Shown here piece by piece: positions 8,916-17,011 of a DNA stretch of 64,000 bases. Under the pieces are notes generated by a model. It was not told the DNA's origin and made no database searches. It saw only the letters and a program-made list of their open reading frames with translations. Positions within the stretch are counted from its first letter, which is position 1; each line of letters begins with the position of its first letter. The DNA lies in assembly GCF_007990245.1 (NCBI RefSeq), contig NZ_BJWG01000008.1, forward strand, positions 124,001 through 188,000. Reading direction: 5' to 3'. This DNA is from Cellulomonas composti (GTDB lineage: Bacteria; Actinomycetota; Actinomycetes; Actinomycetales; Cellulomonadaceae). Made by a program: the position numbers and the translations under genes.

Positions 8916-9235
8916 CAGGCGAAGCCCGCCGGGAGGAACGGGTCGAGGATCGGGCGAGCCGTCACCATCGGATCCTTCGGCACGCCGACCGACGCGCCGT
9001 CGTACGCGTACTGCTCCTGCCCGTCCGGCGCGGACCGACGTCGCATGACCTTCGACGCACACTCAAGCACCGCGCCGTCACGGATCGCGGCCGGCACGTC
9101 AATCTCGAACGTGCCGATGTACGCCCCGACGAGCGCCGACGCCTGGTCGTAGGCGGAGCCGGCAGCGGCGTCGTCGAGGTCGCGGGTGCCGCCGACGTAC
9201 ACGATCAGCGCCTCGACCTGCTCGGGGGTTGCCAC
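8915..9235 (-). CDS. Head-tail connector (gp6-like adaptor)
   Basis: The 106-residue, mainly helical protein starts with GTG at 9235 (VATPEQVEALIVYVGG). Actinophage adaptor proteins of about this length start with a similar helix binding 'EQVEAL' pattern and follow the capsid gene. It should bind the portal ring and extend the DNA channel. The role is inferred from order, length and helix content. Confidence 0.65.
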   Translation of the reverse strand: MATPEQVEALIVYVGGTRDLDDAAAGSAYDQASALVGAYIGTFEIDVPAAIRDGAVLECASKVMRRRSAPDGQEQYAYDGASVGVPKDPMVTARPILDPFLPAGFA

Positions 9236-9236
9236 G

Positions 9237-9476
9237 TCAGGCCTTGCGGGTGCGCTTCGGCTTGTCGCCGGCGGACCAGTGCTTGATCGCCGCGTCGACC
9301 TGCGCCACACGGTCCTCGAGGCCGCGCACGACGTAGCCCGCGCGCTCGATCTTGAGCGCCTCGATGTACTGCGCCGCACGCGAGTCGATCGCGCCCTCGG
9401 CAGCAGCCTTGCGCTTCTCTGCCGCGGCGCTCTGATCGCTCGTCGCCGTCGGGTCGACGGCCGTCTCGTCCGACAT
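9237..9476 (-). CDS. Small helical protein after the capsid gene
   Basis: The 79-residue charged protein has an Ala/Asp/Glu-rich start, a helix containing IERAGYVVRGLEDRVAQVD and a Lys/Arg tail (KPKRTRKA). The start is ATG at 9476 with a GGAGGGAT-type leader. Similar small genes with a 'YVRGLEDRV' helix often follow actinophage capsid genes; their function is not established. It lies just beyond a strong hairpin that separates it from the capsid gene. Confidence 0.7.
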   Translation of the reverse strand: MSDETAVDPTATSDQSAAAEKRKAAAEGAIDSRAAQYIEALKIERAGYVVRGLEDRVAQVDAAIKHWSAGDKPKRTRKA

Positions 9477-9513
9477 GGTGATCCCTCCTCGGGTGCTGCG
9501 CCGGGTGCGCACC

Positions 9514-9547
9514 CCCGCCCCCCGACCGCGTGCAGCCGGGGGGCGGG
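9514..9547 (-). terminator. Strong hairpin downstream of the capsid gene
   Basis: Two perfectly complementary 11-base arms (9514-9524 and 9537-9547, all G/C) flank a 12-base loop. It lies 15 bases after the capsid stop on the minus strand. There is no U-tract, so it may be a partial terminator or an mRNA-end stabiliser that raises capsid expression over the downstream genes. Confidence 0.65.
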
Positions 9548-9561
9548 AGAGCACGACCGGA

Positions 9562-10956
9562 TCAGAAGGTCGGGGTGACCAGGCCGGTGCCGTTGATCTT
9601 CTGGGCGTGCGCGCGACGCGCGAAGGTGTAGGCGAAGTAGCCGTAGACCACGAGGTCCACGGCGAGCTTCTTCGCCTGCGTCTGCTCGGCACGGATGAGC
9701 ATCGGCGCCGAGGGGTCCTCCCACAGGTGGGCCTCGTTCTGCGAGACGAAGTAGATCTCGTCCTCGTTCGTGCCCGCGCCGAGGTTCGTGGCGATGTTGT
9801 TGTCCACGATCACCGGGACGCCCGACGGCAGGATGCCGCGGAAGCCCGAGCCGTAGCGCTCGCCGTAGTTGACGCCCGCCTGCTGCACCGCCGCGCCCGG
9901 CTGACCGAACAGCGGCCAGGTCGAGGTGAGCTGCGACTGCAGCCAGTACCAGCGCCGCGAGTGCATGACCGCCACGACGTCGCCCGCCGCCTGGTCGAGC
10001 AGCGCCGCCTCGACGGCCGCCGGCCCGGCGAGCAGCTTCGGGTACAGCTCCGGCGCCGTGGGGGTACCGTCGGTGTACGCGATCGCCGTCGCGACGTTCG
10101 TCAGGCCGTTCGTCGCCTGGTTGAGCAGCTTCGCGTCGAGGCTGACCGCGTAGGCGCGGATCAGGTCGTCGACCACCGTGTCCTCGACGCCGGTGCCGCG
10201 CTCGAGCGCCTGGCGCGAGACGGTCTGCGAGCCCGCGTTGGTCTGGATGTTGACCGTCAGCAGGGTGTCGTCGATGTCCGTCTCGGAGACGGAGGCGTTT
10301 TCTGCCGACTGCACGTCCACCGAGGTGCCGGTGGTGACCTTGCCGAGCGCGACGGTCATGCCCTCGGGCGGAAGGTCGTGCGGGCGGCAGACGTCCGCGA
10401 ACGGGCGGCCTGCCCGCGCCAGGGGCGCGTACTCGTCGACGAGGTACTGCGGGACGACGAGGCCCGCGAAGGCGCCCGTCCCGGCGGCGCGCGCGAGGAA
10501 GTCCGAGCCGCGCTCGACGACCTCCTCCTGCATGTGCCGGCGCAGGCGCTCGCTGGCGCCGAAGTCCTGGAAGGCGAAGGCGCGGGCGACGTCGAGCGCG
10601 AAGCCCTTGCCGCGGCGGTCCTTCTCCTTGTTGTACGTGCGCTCCTCGGAGACGACACGCGCCACCTCGTCGTACGCGAGCTTGCGCGTCTCCTCGACGA
10701 CGGTCGTCTCGGCGGCGGCGCGCGTGATCTTCGCGTCGTCCTCGGCCTCGCGCTCGAGCGTCGCGAGCTCGTCCTGCAGCCGCTTGTGGTCGGCGGCGAC
10801 GGTCGCCTTCTTCTCGCGCAGCTCGGAGACGCGCGCCTCGTCGGGGGTGTCCGCCTCGCGGGCGGCGTTCAGGTCGTCGACCAGCGTGTTGTGCTCGTCG
10901 ACCTTCGCGTTGATCGCGTGCTTCTTGCGCGCGATGAGCTCCTGCATCGTGGCCAC
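9562..10956 (-). CDS. Major capsid protein, HK97 fold
   Basis: The 464-residue protein starts MATMQELIARKKHAI. Residues about 1-110 are a highly charged coiled-coil delta domain that acts as internal scaffold and is removed by the prohead protease. The mature shell domain follows, with FLARAAGTGAFAGLVVP and ending GLVTPTF. It assembles the icosahedral head. It lies downstream of the protease gene as in HK97-type phages. Start ATG 10956 has AGGAGGCCC just upstream. Confidence 0.9.
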   Translation of the reverse strand: MATMQELIARKKHAINAKVDEHNTLVDDLNAAREADTPDEARVSELREKKATVAADHKRLQDELATLEREAEDDAKITRAAAETTVVEETRKLAYDEVARVVSEERTYNKEKDRRGKGFALDVARAFAFQDFGASERLRRHMQEEVVERGSDFLARAAGTGAFAGLVVPQYLVDEYAPLARAGRPFADVCRPHDLPPEGMTVALGKVTTGTSVDVQSAENASVSETDIDDTLLTVNIQTNAGSQTVSRQALERGTGVEDTVVDDLIRAYAVSLDAKLLNQATNGLTNVATAIAYTDGTPTAPELYPKLLAGPAAVEAALLDQAAGDVVAVMHSRRWYWLQSQLTSTWPLFGQPGAAVQQAGVNYGERYGSGFRGILPSGVPVIVDNNIATNLGAGTNEDEIYFVSQNEAHLWEDPSAPMLIRAEQTQAKKLAVDLVVYGYFAYTFARRAHAQKINGTGLVTPTF

Positions 10957-11079
10957 GATGGGCCTCCTGTCTGCCCGTGCGGGCTGTCGTTGACCTGGCT
11001 GGGAAGCGGGCCAGTCGACGACAGGCGGGACCGGCCGCAGCCGGGTCCTCGCGCCTCGTGCGAGCAGCGGTGACGCTCG

Positions 11080-11766
11080 TCAGACGTGCGTCAGGTACTT
11101 GGAGGTGACGACCCTCGAGCGGATGCGCTCGAGGGTCACGGCCTGCGAGCGGAGGTCGCCCGAGGTGAAGGGGTTCGCGCCGAAGCCGACGATCGCGACG
11201 TCGCCGCGGTGGATGTCGTACTCGTCGATGCGGTACTCGGAGTAGTCCGGCGACCAGTGGCCCCGGACGATCCGGAACATGAACGACATCTCGTCCACGA
11301 GACCGGCCCGCAGCTTCGGGGCGATGTACGCCACGTCCGCGTCGCCCGGGTCAAGGCTGGGCGCGTCGACCTCGAGGCCGTCGTCCGACTCGGACAGGAC
11401 GAGCGTCCCGTTCGTCGTGCGCGCGATCCGGCGCAGCGAGTCGTGCGCGAGGACGAGCGGCACGTCCAGGTCAGCGCGCGCCAGGCTCACCGCGCCTGCG
11501 CCTGCGCTCACGACCTCGGTGTACGGCCCCCAGAAGTCGTACATCTCGTACGCCTGCTCGTAGGCCGACGCGACGCCGTGGAAGTGCAGCAGCCCCGAGT
11601 CCTCGCCCGCGGCCCGCAGCTCGATGCGCGCACGGGCTGACATCGCCGCGCGAGAGCCCTCGTTCGGCGCGCACCGCCGCTGCCGCGGACGGTCGCCGCG
11701 GGTCACACCGCCCTGCGCACGTGCCTTCGCCGCCTCCGCGCGGCGCGCCAGCATCGCCTCGTCCAT
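11080..11766 (-). CDS. Prohead maturation protease (HK97/S78 family)
   Basis: It cleaves the capsid scaffold domain during head maturation. The 228-residue protein has the family hallmarks: VPLVLAHDS with H108 and DEMSFMF with S161 as likely catalytic residues, plus LSESDDGLEVDA between them. The N-terminal 45 residues are basic. The start is ATG at 11766, sharing a base with the portal stop (TGATG); the frame is open further upstream but that overlaps the portal. It sits between portal and capsid as usual. Confidence 0.85.
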   Translation of the reverse strand: MDEAMLARRAEAAKARAQGGVTRGDRPRQRRCAPNEGSRAAMSARARIELRAAGEDSGLLHFHGVASAYEQAYEMYDFWGPYTEVVSAGAGAVSLARADLDVPLVLAHDSLRRIARTTNGTLVLSESDDGLEVDAPSLDPGDADVAYIAPKLRAGLVDEMSFMFRIVRGHWSPDYSEYRIDEYDIHRGDVAIVGFGANPFTSGDLRSQAVTLERIRSRVVTSKYLTHV

Positions 11767-12962
11767 CACTGACCTCCGCCCGTCGGGGTGTTCGTCACAG
11801 GTGCGTTCGAGCGCGTCGGCCACAGGCGGTCGAACTGCGCGTACTGCTCCTCGCTCAGCGGCTCCTCGTCCTCGAGCGCGCGCGCCTCGTCCGGCGTCAT
11901 CGTGCGCGAGTCGATCCGGATCTTGACCAGCTCGGCGCGCGTCTTGGCGTCCATCGCGAGCACCGCATCTCGGTTGAGCTTCACGTAGCGCGGCGCGGGC
12001 AGCAGTGTCGACAGCGCGTCCTCACGCCGCTTGATCGACCCGCCGAGGTTCGTCACGAGGAACTGCAGGTTGCGCTGCGTGATGTTCGCGTACGTGATTG
12101 ACCCGCCCGCGTTCGACACCACGTCCACCAGGTCCGCCGGCACGCCCATGAAGCGGCACAGGTCCGTGTCCGTGTAGTGCATCTGCTCGATGAACTGCGA
12201 CTCCGCGGCCTTCGCAGCCATCGGGGTGTACGTCCAGTCCTTGCCGGACACGAACGGCGTGCCCGCGGCGACCGACTCGCCGTAGCGCGCCTTGATCCTC
12301 TCGGCCTCACCGGCCGCGAGCACCTTCGCCTCATTCTTGAGGTGCGCGCTCGGGTTCGCGCCGTTCTCGAACCACGCGACCGCCCACTCCTGCGCCGACA
12401 GCCCAGCCGTCAGCGACAGCGCAGCAGCGGCGATCGGGGACAGCCCGAACGGGATGCCCGCAACCGTGAACTGCCGCTCGTGCCAGATGTACTTCGCGTC
12501 CACGAGCTCGCCGGACACGCGGTACTCGACGATCCGGCCGCCCTTGCAGCGGAACGACACCTCGTCGGGGTCCACCAGGTCGATCCGCGCAGGCTTCCCC
12601 AGCGCGTCCGTCTCCCGGATGATGCCCACCGAGTTGCCCGTCCGGTCGAGCGCCGTCTGCGAGGAGTACATCCACTCACCGATGCCCATCGGGTGACCCT
12701 CAGCCACGCTCGACGGTGCGACCAGGACGCCCGGCTTCGGCACCTCGACGCCCACGCGGCCGACCTTGCGGTACACGTCCACCGGCATCAGCGACACCAG
12801 GTCCGCGCGCAGACGGGTCGCGCCCCACACCACCGAGTGCTTCAGCGCCTTCTTCGGCCCGACGACCGACGCCGCACCCGCACGCGTCGACAGGCCACGC
12901 GTCGCCAGCAGCGCGTCCAGCGTCGCCTCACGCCGCTGCGACTCACGGAACAGCAGGCTCAT
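11766..12962 (-). CDS. Portal protein
   Basis: The 398-residue protein forms the dodecameric DNA entry ring. It has portal features: SVVWGATRLRADLVSLMPVDVYR near the start, then FGLSPIAAA, WFENGANPS, and the crown-clip region with YTDTDLCRFMGVPADLV and SITYANITQRNLQFL. The C-terminal tail is Glu/Thr-rich. ATG at 12962 overlaps the stop of the small membrane gene by ATGA; the longer frame to 13061 is a shadow. Confidence 0.9.
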   Translation of the reverse strand: MSLLFRESQRREATLDALLATRGLSTRAGAASVVGPKKALKHSVVWGATRLRADLVSLMPVDVYRKVGRVGVEVPKPGVLVAPSSVAEGHPMGIGEWMYSSQTALDRTGNSVGIIRETDALGKPARIDLVDPDEVSFRCKGGRIVEYRVSGELVDAKYIWHERQFTVAGIPFGLSPIAAAALSLTAGLSAQEWAVAWFENGANPSAHLKNEAKVLAAGEAERIKARYGESVAAGTPFVSGKDWTYTPMAAKAAESQFIEQMHYTDTDLCRFMGVPADLVDVVSNAGGSITYANITQRNLQFLVTNLGGSIKRREDALSTLLPAPRYVKLNRDAVLAMDAKTRAELVKIRIDSRTMTPDEARALEDEEPLSEEQYAQFDRLWPTRSNAPVTNTPTGGGQ

Positions 12963-13132
12963 CGGTCCGCCTTCCGTCGCGTCGCCCACGAGATCAGCCA
13001 GGACAGCCCCACCAGTGCGACGCCGCCGCCGAGTAGACCCAGCGCGGGCGAGACGATCCACAGCGCCACGACGACCGCCGCCACGAGCAGGAGCCCGCCG
13101 AGCAGCTCGAGCAGGTCGGTCACCAGGCCCAC
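12959..13132 (-). CDS. Small membrane protein between terminase and portal
   Basis: The 57-residue protein starts VGLVTDLLELLGG from GTG 13132, behind a G-rich leader (GAGGGGGGCTCC), and ends TRRKADR. Two hydrophobic segments (about 8-26 and 31-48) and a basic tail predict a two-helix membrane protein. It ends ATGA into the portal start and follows the terminase stop by ten bases, so it fits the gene chain exactly. Similar tiny membrane genes occur at this place in other actinophages; their role is unknown. Confidence 0.75.
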   Translation of the reverse strand: MGLVTDLLELLGGLLLVAAVVVALWIVSPALGLLGGGVALVGLSWLISWATRRKADR

Positions 13133-13142
13133 GGAGCCCCCC

Positions 13143-14678
13143 TCACCCGATCGAGTCCATGACGTCGTAGTCGCTCGCGTTCTGTCGCTTCCACTCCCAC
13201 AGCCCCAACGTGACCGCGATCAGCGGCGCCACCTGAGCCCCGCCCTTGCGGCGGCTCCACTTCCACGCGTCACCCATCGGCTGCTGCACCGCACCGCGCA
13301 CCGACGCGTCCAGTCGCGCGTCGCCCCAGTGGATGAGCGCACCGTCCACGATCGCGTCGAAGCACTGCGCGCACGCCTCCGCGAGATCCGCGGCCGTGCT
13401 GACCGTGACGAGCTCGACACCCAGCGGCTCGAGACGGTCGCGGAGGTCGTCGATCATCGGGGCGCACGGGGACTTCTCGTCGACCACCACCGCGGCCACG
13501 TCCTGACGTGCCGCGACGATCTCCACCACGCGAGCCACCAGACGGCGACCCGCCGGCAGCGTCCCCGTGTCCGAGTCACGCGACGGCGCTGCGAGCGTCA
13601 CCTGCGGCAGGTCCGTGCCCTTGCGCCCGCCGACCACCGCGATGGCCGAGTCCTGCCGGTCCGTGGACGCCTCCACCGCCAGCACCACCGGACCGAGCAT
13701 CGGGTACTTCTTCGAGCGGTCCTTGCGGCACGCGGTCCACGCGGGCCACGGGATCACTGACGCAGCACCCTCGTCGTCCCATATGCCGTAGCCCTCGCGG
13801 CGGAAGTCGCCCTTGTCCTCGAACTGCTCCCACATCCGCTCGATCGCCTCGCGGTTCACGCGGTGCGGGTACGACGGATTCGCCTTCGCGAGCTGGTTCC
13901 AGTCGATCTCGTCCCGCGACGCGGACGGGTCCGCGCCGAGCTCGATGTACAGCGCGTTGTACCGCGGCTCGACACCCTCCGCCCGCGCCTCCGCGACGGC
14001 GAGCGCCTTCTTGCGGCGGGCCGCGAACACGTCCCCGTTGTCCTCGGGGCGAGGCGGCGTGCCGATGTAGAACACCAGCGGGTTGGTCGCCGCGTTCGTC
14101 GTCGGCACCATGTCGACGATCGTTCGGGACTTGAGGCGCTGCGCCTCGTCGAACACGATGAGCGTCACCTTCGTGAAGCCGAGCCCGAACCCGTGCTCGC
14201 GAGCGCCGAACAGGATGCGCGACCCGTTGCGGAACTCGATGCCCTCGTCACCGTTGCCCGTCGTGACCCGCAGCACGTGCGGCGCGATCTTCGCCCGCTT
14301 GACCATCGCCTGCATCGCGCGGAACGTCTCGTTGATCGTCTTGCCGTGGTGCGCCGTCCAGAGCGCCAGCATCCCCGGACGCAGGAGACACAGCGCGATC
14401 ACGATGGCGCCGATGAGGTACGTCTTGCCGACCTGCCGCGGCCATGATAGGTGCACCCCGCCGATGCCGGCCGCGAACTTGCCGCCGACGCGCTGCGCGA
14501 GGATGAGGCGCCCTGCACCGTCCTGCCACCGGTCGAACGTCAGCCCGAGATCCGCACACTGGTCACGCACCGCGTTCCAGTACGTCTTGACGATCCCCGT
14601 CGGCGCGACGAGATGACGGGCAACCTCAGATAGCCGACTCGTCCCAGGCTTCGGCCTCGGTGGCGCCGTGGTTGACAT
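13143..14678 (-). CDS. Terminase large subunit
   Basis: It is the ATP-driven DNA packaging motor and headful or cos nuclease. The 511-residue protein has a Walker A-like motif SWPRQVGKT (about 78-86) and Walker B LIVFDEAQ (about 173-180). A coupling motif YIGTPP follows, and the C-terminal RNase H-like nuclease region starts near PVVLAVEAS with acidic residues (VVVDEKSP). ATG at 14678 has GAGGGAGG upstream, so the 53-base overlap with the preceding gene appears genuine. Confidence 0.93.
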   Translation of the reverse strand: MSTTAPPRPKPGTSRLSEVARHLVAPTGIVKTYWNAVRDQCADLGLTFDRWQDGAGRLILAQRVGGKFAAGIGGVHLSWPRQVGKTYLIGAIVIALCLLRPGMLALWTAHHGKTINETFRAMQAMVKRAKIAPHVLRVTTGNGDEGIEFRNGSRILFGAREHGFGLGFTKVTLIVFDEAQRLKSRTIVDMVPTTNAATNPLVFYIGTPPRPEDNGDVFAARRKKALAVAEARAEGVEPRYNALYIELGADPSASRDEIDWNQLAKANPSYPHRVNREAIERMWEQFEDKGDFRREGYGIWDDEGAASVIPWPAWTACRKDRSKKYPMLGPVVLAVEASTDRQDSAIAVVGGRKGTDLPQVTLAAPSRDSDTGTLPAGRRLVARVVEIVAARQDVAAVVVDEKSPCAPMIDDLRDRLEPLGVELVTVSTAADLAEACAQCFDAIVDGALIHWGDARLDASVRGAVQQPMGDAWKWSRRKGGAQVAPLIAVTLGLWEWKRQNASDYDVMDSIG

Positions 14679-14997
14679 CGGCCTCCCTCTCGGCCGCCGC
14701 GACCAGAGCGTCGATCTCGCGCCCGATCTCGAGCTGACGGCGCGACAGGGCAGCCATGTCTCGCGGAGGACAGTTCGGTGCGCTCAGTGCGCGGGCGAGG
14801 ATCTGCCGCATCGCCTTGAGCTCTGCCAGGTGGTCGTCGGCCTCCGCGGCCTCGATCAGCGTCAGCGGCTTCTTCGGCGCGGGCGGCTCGTCGTCGGGGC
14901 GGACAGCGCGCAGGTTGGGCTTCCCGGTCACGATCGTCACCGCCCGCCCCTCGTGGAAAAACACCGGAGAGAGATTCCGTGGGCCGAGCGCCGTCAT
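14626..14997 (-). CDS. Probable terminase small subunit
   Basis: The 123-residue protein directly precedes the large terminase and overlaps it by 53 bases in another frame. It has a basic/proline N-terminal half and a C-terminal helical hairpin (LAELKAMRQILARAL ... LEIGREIDALVAAAERE). No clear HTH is visible. The role (DNA end recognition) is inferred from position, size and helical character. Confidence 0.6.
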   Translation of the reverse strand: MTALGPRNLSPVFFHEGRAVTIVTGKPNLRAVRPDDEPPAPKKPLTLIEAAEADDHLAELKAMRQILARALSAPNCPPRDMAALSRRQLEIGREIDALVAAAEREADVNHGATEAEAWDESAI

Positions 14998-15039
14998 GGC
15001 TCAGGCGCACCTAAAGAACGCTCTGACCTGCGGCGTTGG

Positions 15040-15351
15040 TCACCAGTCGAGTTCGACGCGCTCGCGGGTTCGTCCTGAGCGCATCCCGTTCGTCACCCTC
15101 GCGGCGTCCCACAGGTTGCAGGCGACGCACTCGGGTCCGGCGTAGGTCACGCGGTCTGCCGCGTGCCCGAGGTGCCACGCGGCGGGCGTGTGGGGTGGGA
15201 TGAACCGCGCGCACTTCGGTGACGGTTCGCCGGCGGCCCATCGCCAGCAGGTGGCGCCACCCTCGGCGTCGATGAGGCGCTGGGTCTTGGCGCGGAGCTT
15301 CTGGTGCTGCCAGCCGTGGCGACCGGAGCGGACGTGAGCCACGCGGTTCAC
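15040..15351 (-). CDS. HNH endonuclease beside terminase
   Basis: The 103-residue protein has the actinophage HNH signature: CWRWAAG early, then WHLGHAADRVTYAGPECVAC with the catalytic His and a zinc-binding C-x-x-C-N. HNH proteins next to terminase genes are known to take part in DNA cleavage during packaging in several long-tailed phages. Start GTG 15351. It is divergent from the plus-strand membrane gene at 15388. Confidence 0.8.
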   Translation of the reverse strand: MNRVAHVRSGRHGWQHQKLRAKTQRLIDAEGGATCWRWAAGEPSPKCARFIPPHTPAAWHLGHAADRVTYAGPECVACNLWDAARVTNGMRSGRTRERVELDW

Positions 15352-15374
15352 CCCCGTGCGCAGGCTGCGAGGTC

Positions 15375-15387
15375 TACCGTTGCGGCC
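15375..15387 (+). promoter_or_regulatory. Likely leaderless promoter -10 element for the membrane gene
   Basis: TACCGT at 15375-15380 matches the actinobacterial -10 pattern TAnnnT. It ends seven bases before the ATG at 15388, and no ribosome binding site is present. This arrangement is typical of leaderless transcripts and would let the gene be expressed independently of the lytic arm. Confidence 0.5.
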
Positions 15388-15663
15388 ATGGCGACCGTCC
15401 GCATCCAGCCCCTACGCCCCTTCACGACGTACGTGTGTGCGGGGGTGGTGGCTCTGCTCGTCGCGCTCGCGCTGATCGTCGGTGGTGCTGCGGCGTCCGA
15501 CCCGTACAGCGACTCGTCCACGTCGTCAGTGCTGATCCTGGTGGGCACCGCGCTGGGCCTCGTTGGTGTCGTGCTGCTGCTGGTCGGTCTGGCGCGGCTG
15601 CTCGACGGGGTGTACGCCCACTTGGCGATGCGCCGGGTGGAGCGCGGGGTCGACGTCTCCTGA
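15388..15663 (+). CDS. Lone plus-strand two-helix membrane protein, possible lysogenic-conversion gene
   Basis: The 91-residue protein (MATVRIQPLRPFTTYV) has two long hydrophobic segments (about 15-37 and 47-70) joined by a Ser/Asp-rich loop, and a basic C-terminal tail. It is oriented against all neighbours within the minus-strand lytic arm. It has its own -10-like element and is followed at once by a hairpin. Such isolated genes in prophages are often expressed in the lysogen and can act in superinfection exclusion. The function here is not recognised. The open frame continues upstream to 15304 without a supported start. Confidence 0.7.
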   Translation: MATVRIQPLRPFTTYVCAGVVALLVALALIVGGAAASDPYSDSSTSSVLILVGTALGLVGVVLLLVGLARLLDGVYAHLAMRRVERGVDVS

Positions 15664-15670
15664 CACGACG

Positions 15671-15696
15671 AAGGCCCGACCACCAGGCCGGGCCTT
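15671..15696 (+). terminator. Terminator hairpin after the membrane gene
   Basis: Eight-base arms (AAGGCCCG and CGGGCCTT) flank a ten-base loop, seven bases after the stop of the plus-strand gene. It may also work for transcription from the other side. Confidence 0.65.
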
Positions 15697-15730
15697 ACGA
15701 GGGGACAACTCTCGTGCGGTCAGTGTGACA

Positions 15731-15967
15731 CTAACCGGCCCTCGTCGTCACGTTGCGCAGGTCGGCGCGTCGCTGCCCTTGTCCTGGCCGGTCGCCGTGC
15801 AGCCGCAGTGACCGCTCAGCCCTGCGTGCGTCTGCGAGGTCGATGTGGACCTTGCGGCCGATGGTGACGGCCCGCACGACACCGCGCCGCTTCCACTGCC
15901 GCAGTGTCGCCTCGGGGACGCCGGTGAGGGTGGCGGCGTCGGCGTAGGTGGCCCACTGTGCGCTCAC
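15731..15967 (-). CDS. Small MerR/excisionase-type HTH DNA-binding protein
   Basis: The 78-residue protein starts with GTG at 15967 (GTGA overlap). Residues about 6-50 form a helix-turn-helix: YADAATLTGVPEATLRQWKRR, then a GRKVHIDLADARR wing. The C-terminus is basic. This fold is used by phage excisionases and small regulators. It is the last gene of the early overlapping chain, just before the terminase region, so a late-gene control role is possible but unproven. Confidence 0.7.
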   Translation of the reverse strand: MSAQWATYADAATLTGVPEATLRQWKRRGVVRAVTIGRKVHIDLADARRAERSLRLHGDRPGQGQRRADLRNVTTRAG

Positions 15968-16182
15968 TCGTTGCCCCTGACCTTCGTCATCTCGCCGAGC
16001 GACGCGGCCAGACCGACGGTGATGTACCCGGGCTGTCCGTCGGGCCACTCGCTCCGCACGTCCGCGTCAGGGTCGTCCATCACGCCCGCGACGAGCGCCC
16101 AGGCGGTGACGAAGCCCGACGACTCGTCGGCCACGTGTGCGCGGATCGCGTCGTCGAGAGCGCGCTTGGTGGCGTCGCTCAT
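15964..16182 (-). CDS. Small conserved-type phage protein, function unknown
   Basis: The 72-residue protein starts MSDATKRALDDAIRAHVADE. It has an N-terminal helix, then FVTAWALVAGVMDDPDADV and a GYITVGLAASLGEM segment. The layout resembles short acidic actinophage proteins with a 'GWV..AE' core. It overlaps both neighbours by four bases. No enzyme motif is visible. Confidence 0.7.
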   Translation of the reverse strand: MSDATKRALDDAIRAHVADESSGFVTAWALVAGVMDDPDADVRSEWPDGQPGYITVGLAASLGEMTKVRGNE

Positions 16183-16916
16183 GCGGCACCCCCGCTCGCG
16201 TCCCACTTGCCGACCCTCTGCCGTAGTGCGATCTCCACGAGCTCGTCGTAGCGGCCCTCGTCGTAGATGCGTGCGCAGTCGGGGTCGGTGCATTCGACAC
16301 GCCACGGGTCACCCTCCCACCGGGGTGGCTTGCGGATGAGGGACTTGAGCCCGCACGACGGGCACGGCATCGCGAGCCCTTCGACGGGTTGCGTGTCGTC
16401 GGCGGTGGGCCACTGGTGCCGGGCGGTCGCGACGGTGTTCGTGAACGAGCCCACCATGTCGCCGGTGAACGGCAGGTTCAGCGCCCACGGGAGGTGGTCG
16501 AGCATCCACCGGATCTCGTCGCCCAGCCAGGGCTTGCGGTCGGGCCAGGTGAGCCGGGCGGGCGCTTCCTCGAGGACGGCCTTGCACCAGCCGGTGTGGT
16601 CGGCGGTGATCTCGTCGGCGGCGAGCCATGCGGCGGGCAGGACGGTGCGGTGCGCGGGGTCTGACGTGCCGCCGCTGTCGCTGGGTGGGGTGGCTTGCGC
16701 GTAGGGGCGGCCGATCTCGCGCAGGTGCGGCAGGAACGTCAGGAGGCTGACCAGGGTGTCCTCGTAGCGGTTCGCGTGCCAGCGGCAGACGGTGAGCCCG
16801 TCGTCGGCGGGTGTGGGGTCGCAGCCGGTGCAGTCGTCGTGTGGTCGGGTGCGCTGCGTCTCGGGGATGTGTCGGCCGCGGATCGCGCAGCTGTGGACCA
16901 GGCAGGTCTCGCTCAT
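16179..16916 (-). CDS. Zn-ribbon phage protein of unknown function
   Basis: The 245-residue protein starts at ATG 16916 (ATGA overlap). The N-terminal part has Cys/His pairs (CLVHSC, CTGCDP, CRWHANRYED). A helical centre follows (LTFLPHLREIGRP, RWMLDHLPWAL). The C-terminal treble-clef-like zinc ribbon is CPSCG ... CTDPDC. Similar phage proteins exist near HNH genes in actinophages, with no established activity. Nucleic-acid binding is a reasonable inference. Confidence 0.7.
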   Translation of the reverse strand: MSETCLVHSCAIRGRHIPETQRTRPHDDCTGCDPTPADDGLTVCRWHANRYEDTLVSLLTFLPHLREIGRPYAQATPPSDSGGTSDPAHRTVLPAAWLAADEITADHTGWCKAVLEEAPARLTWPDRKPWLGDEIRWMLDHLPWALNLPFTGDMVGSFTNTVATARHQWPTADDTQPVEGLAMPCPSCGLKSLIRKPPRWEGDPWRVECTDPDCARIYDEGRYDELVEIALRQRVGKWDASGGAA

Positions 16917-17011
16917 CGCCCCTCCCTCTCGTGCTTGGCCTCGCACAGCCGCGCGAGTGACGGGATCGCCCATTGCTGCCCGCACACGGCGCACGCCCAC
17001 GGGTCGCTCAT
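16913..17011 (-). CDS. Tiny 32-aa zinc-finger protein
   Basis: The reading frame ATG 17011 to TGA 16913 encodes MSDPWACAVCGQQWAIPS and ends EAKHEREGR. It has a C-x-x-C and a C-x-x-x-H, the ligands of one small zinc finger. It overlaps the genes on both sides by ATGA, leaving no gap in the chain, which strongly supports it as a real gene. No function is known. Confidence 0.65.
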   Translation of the reverse strand: MSDPWACAVCGQQWAIPSLARLCEAKHEREGR

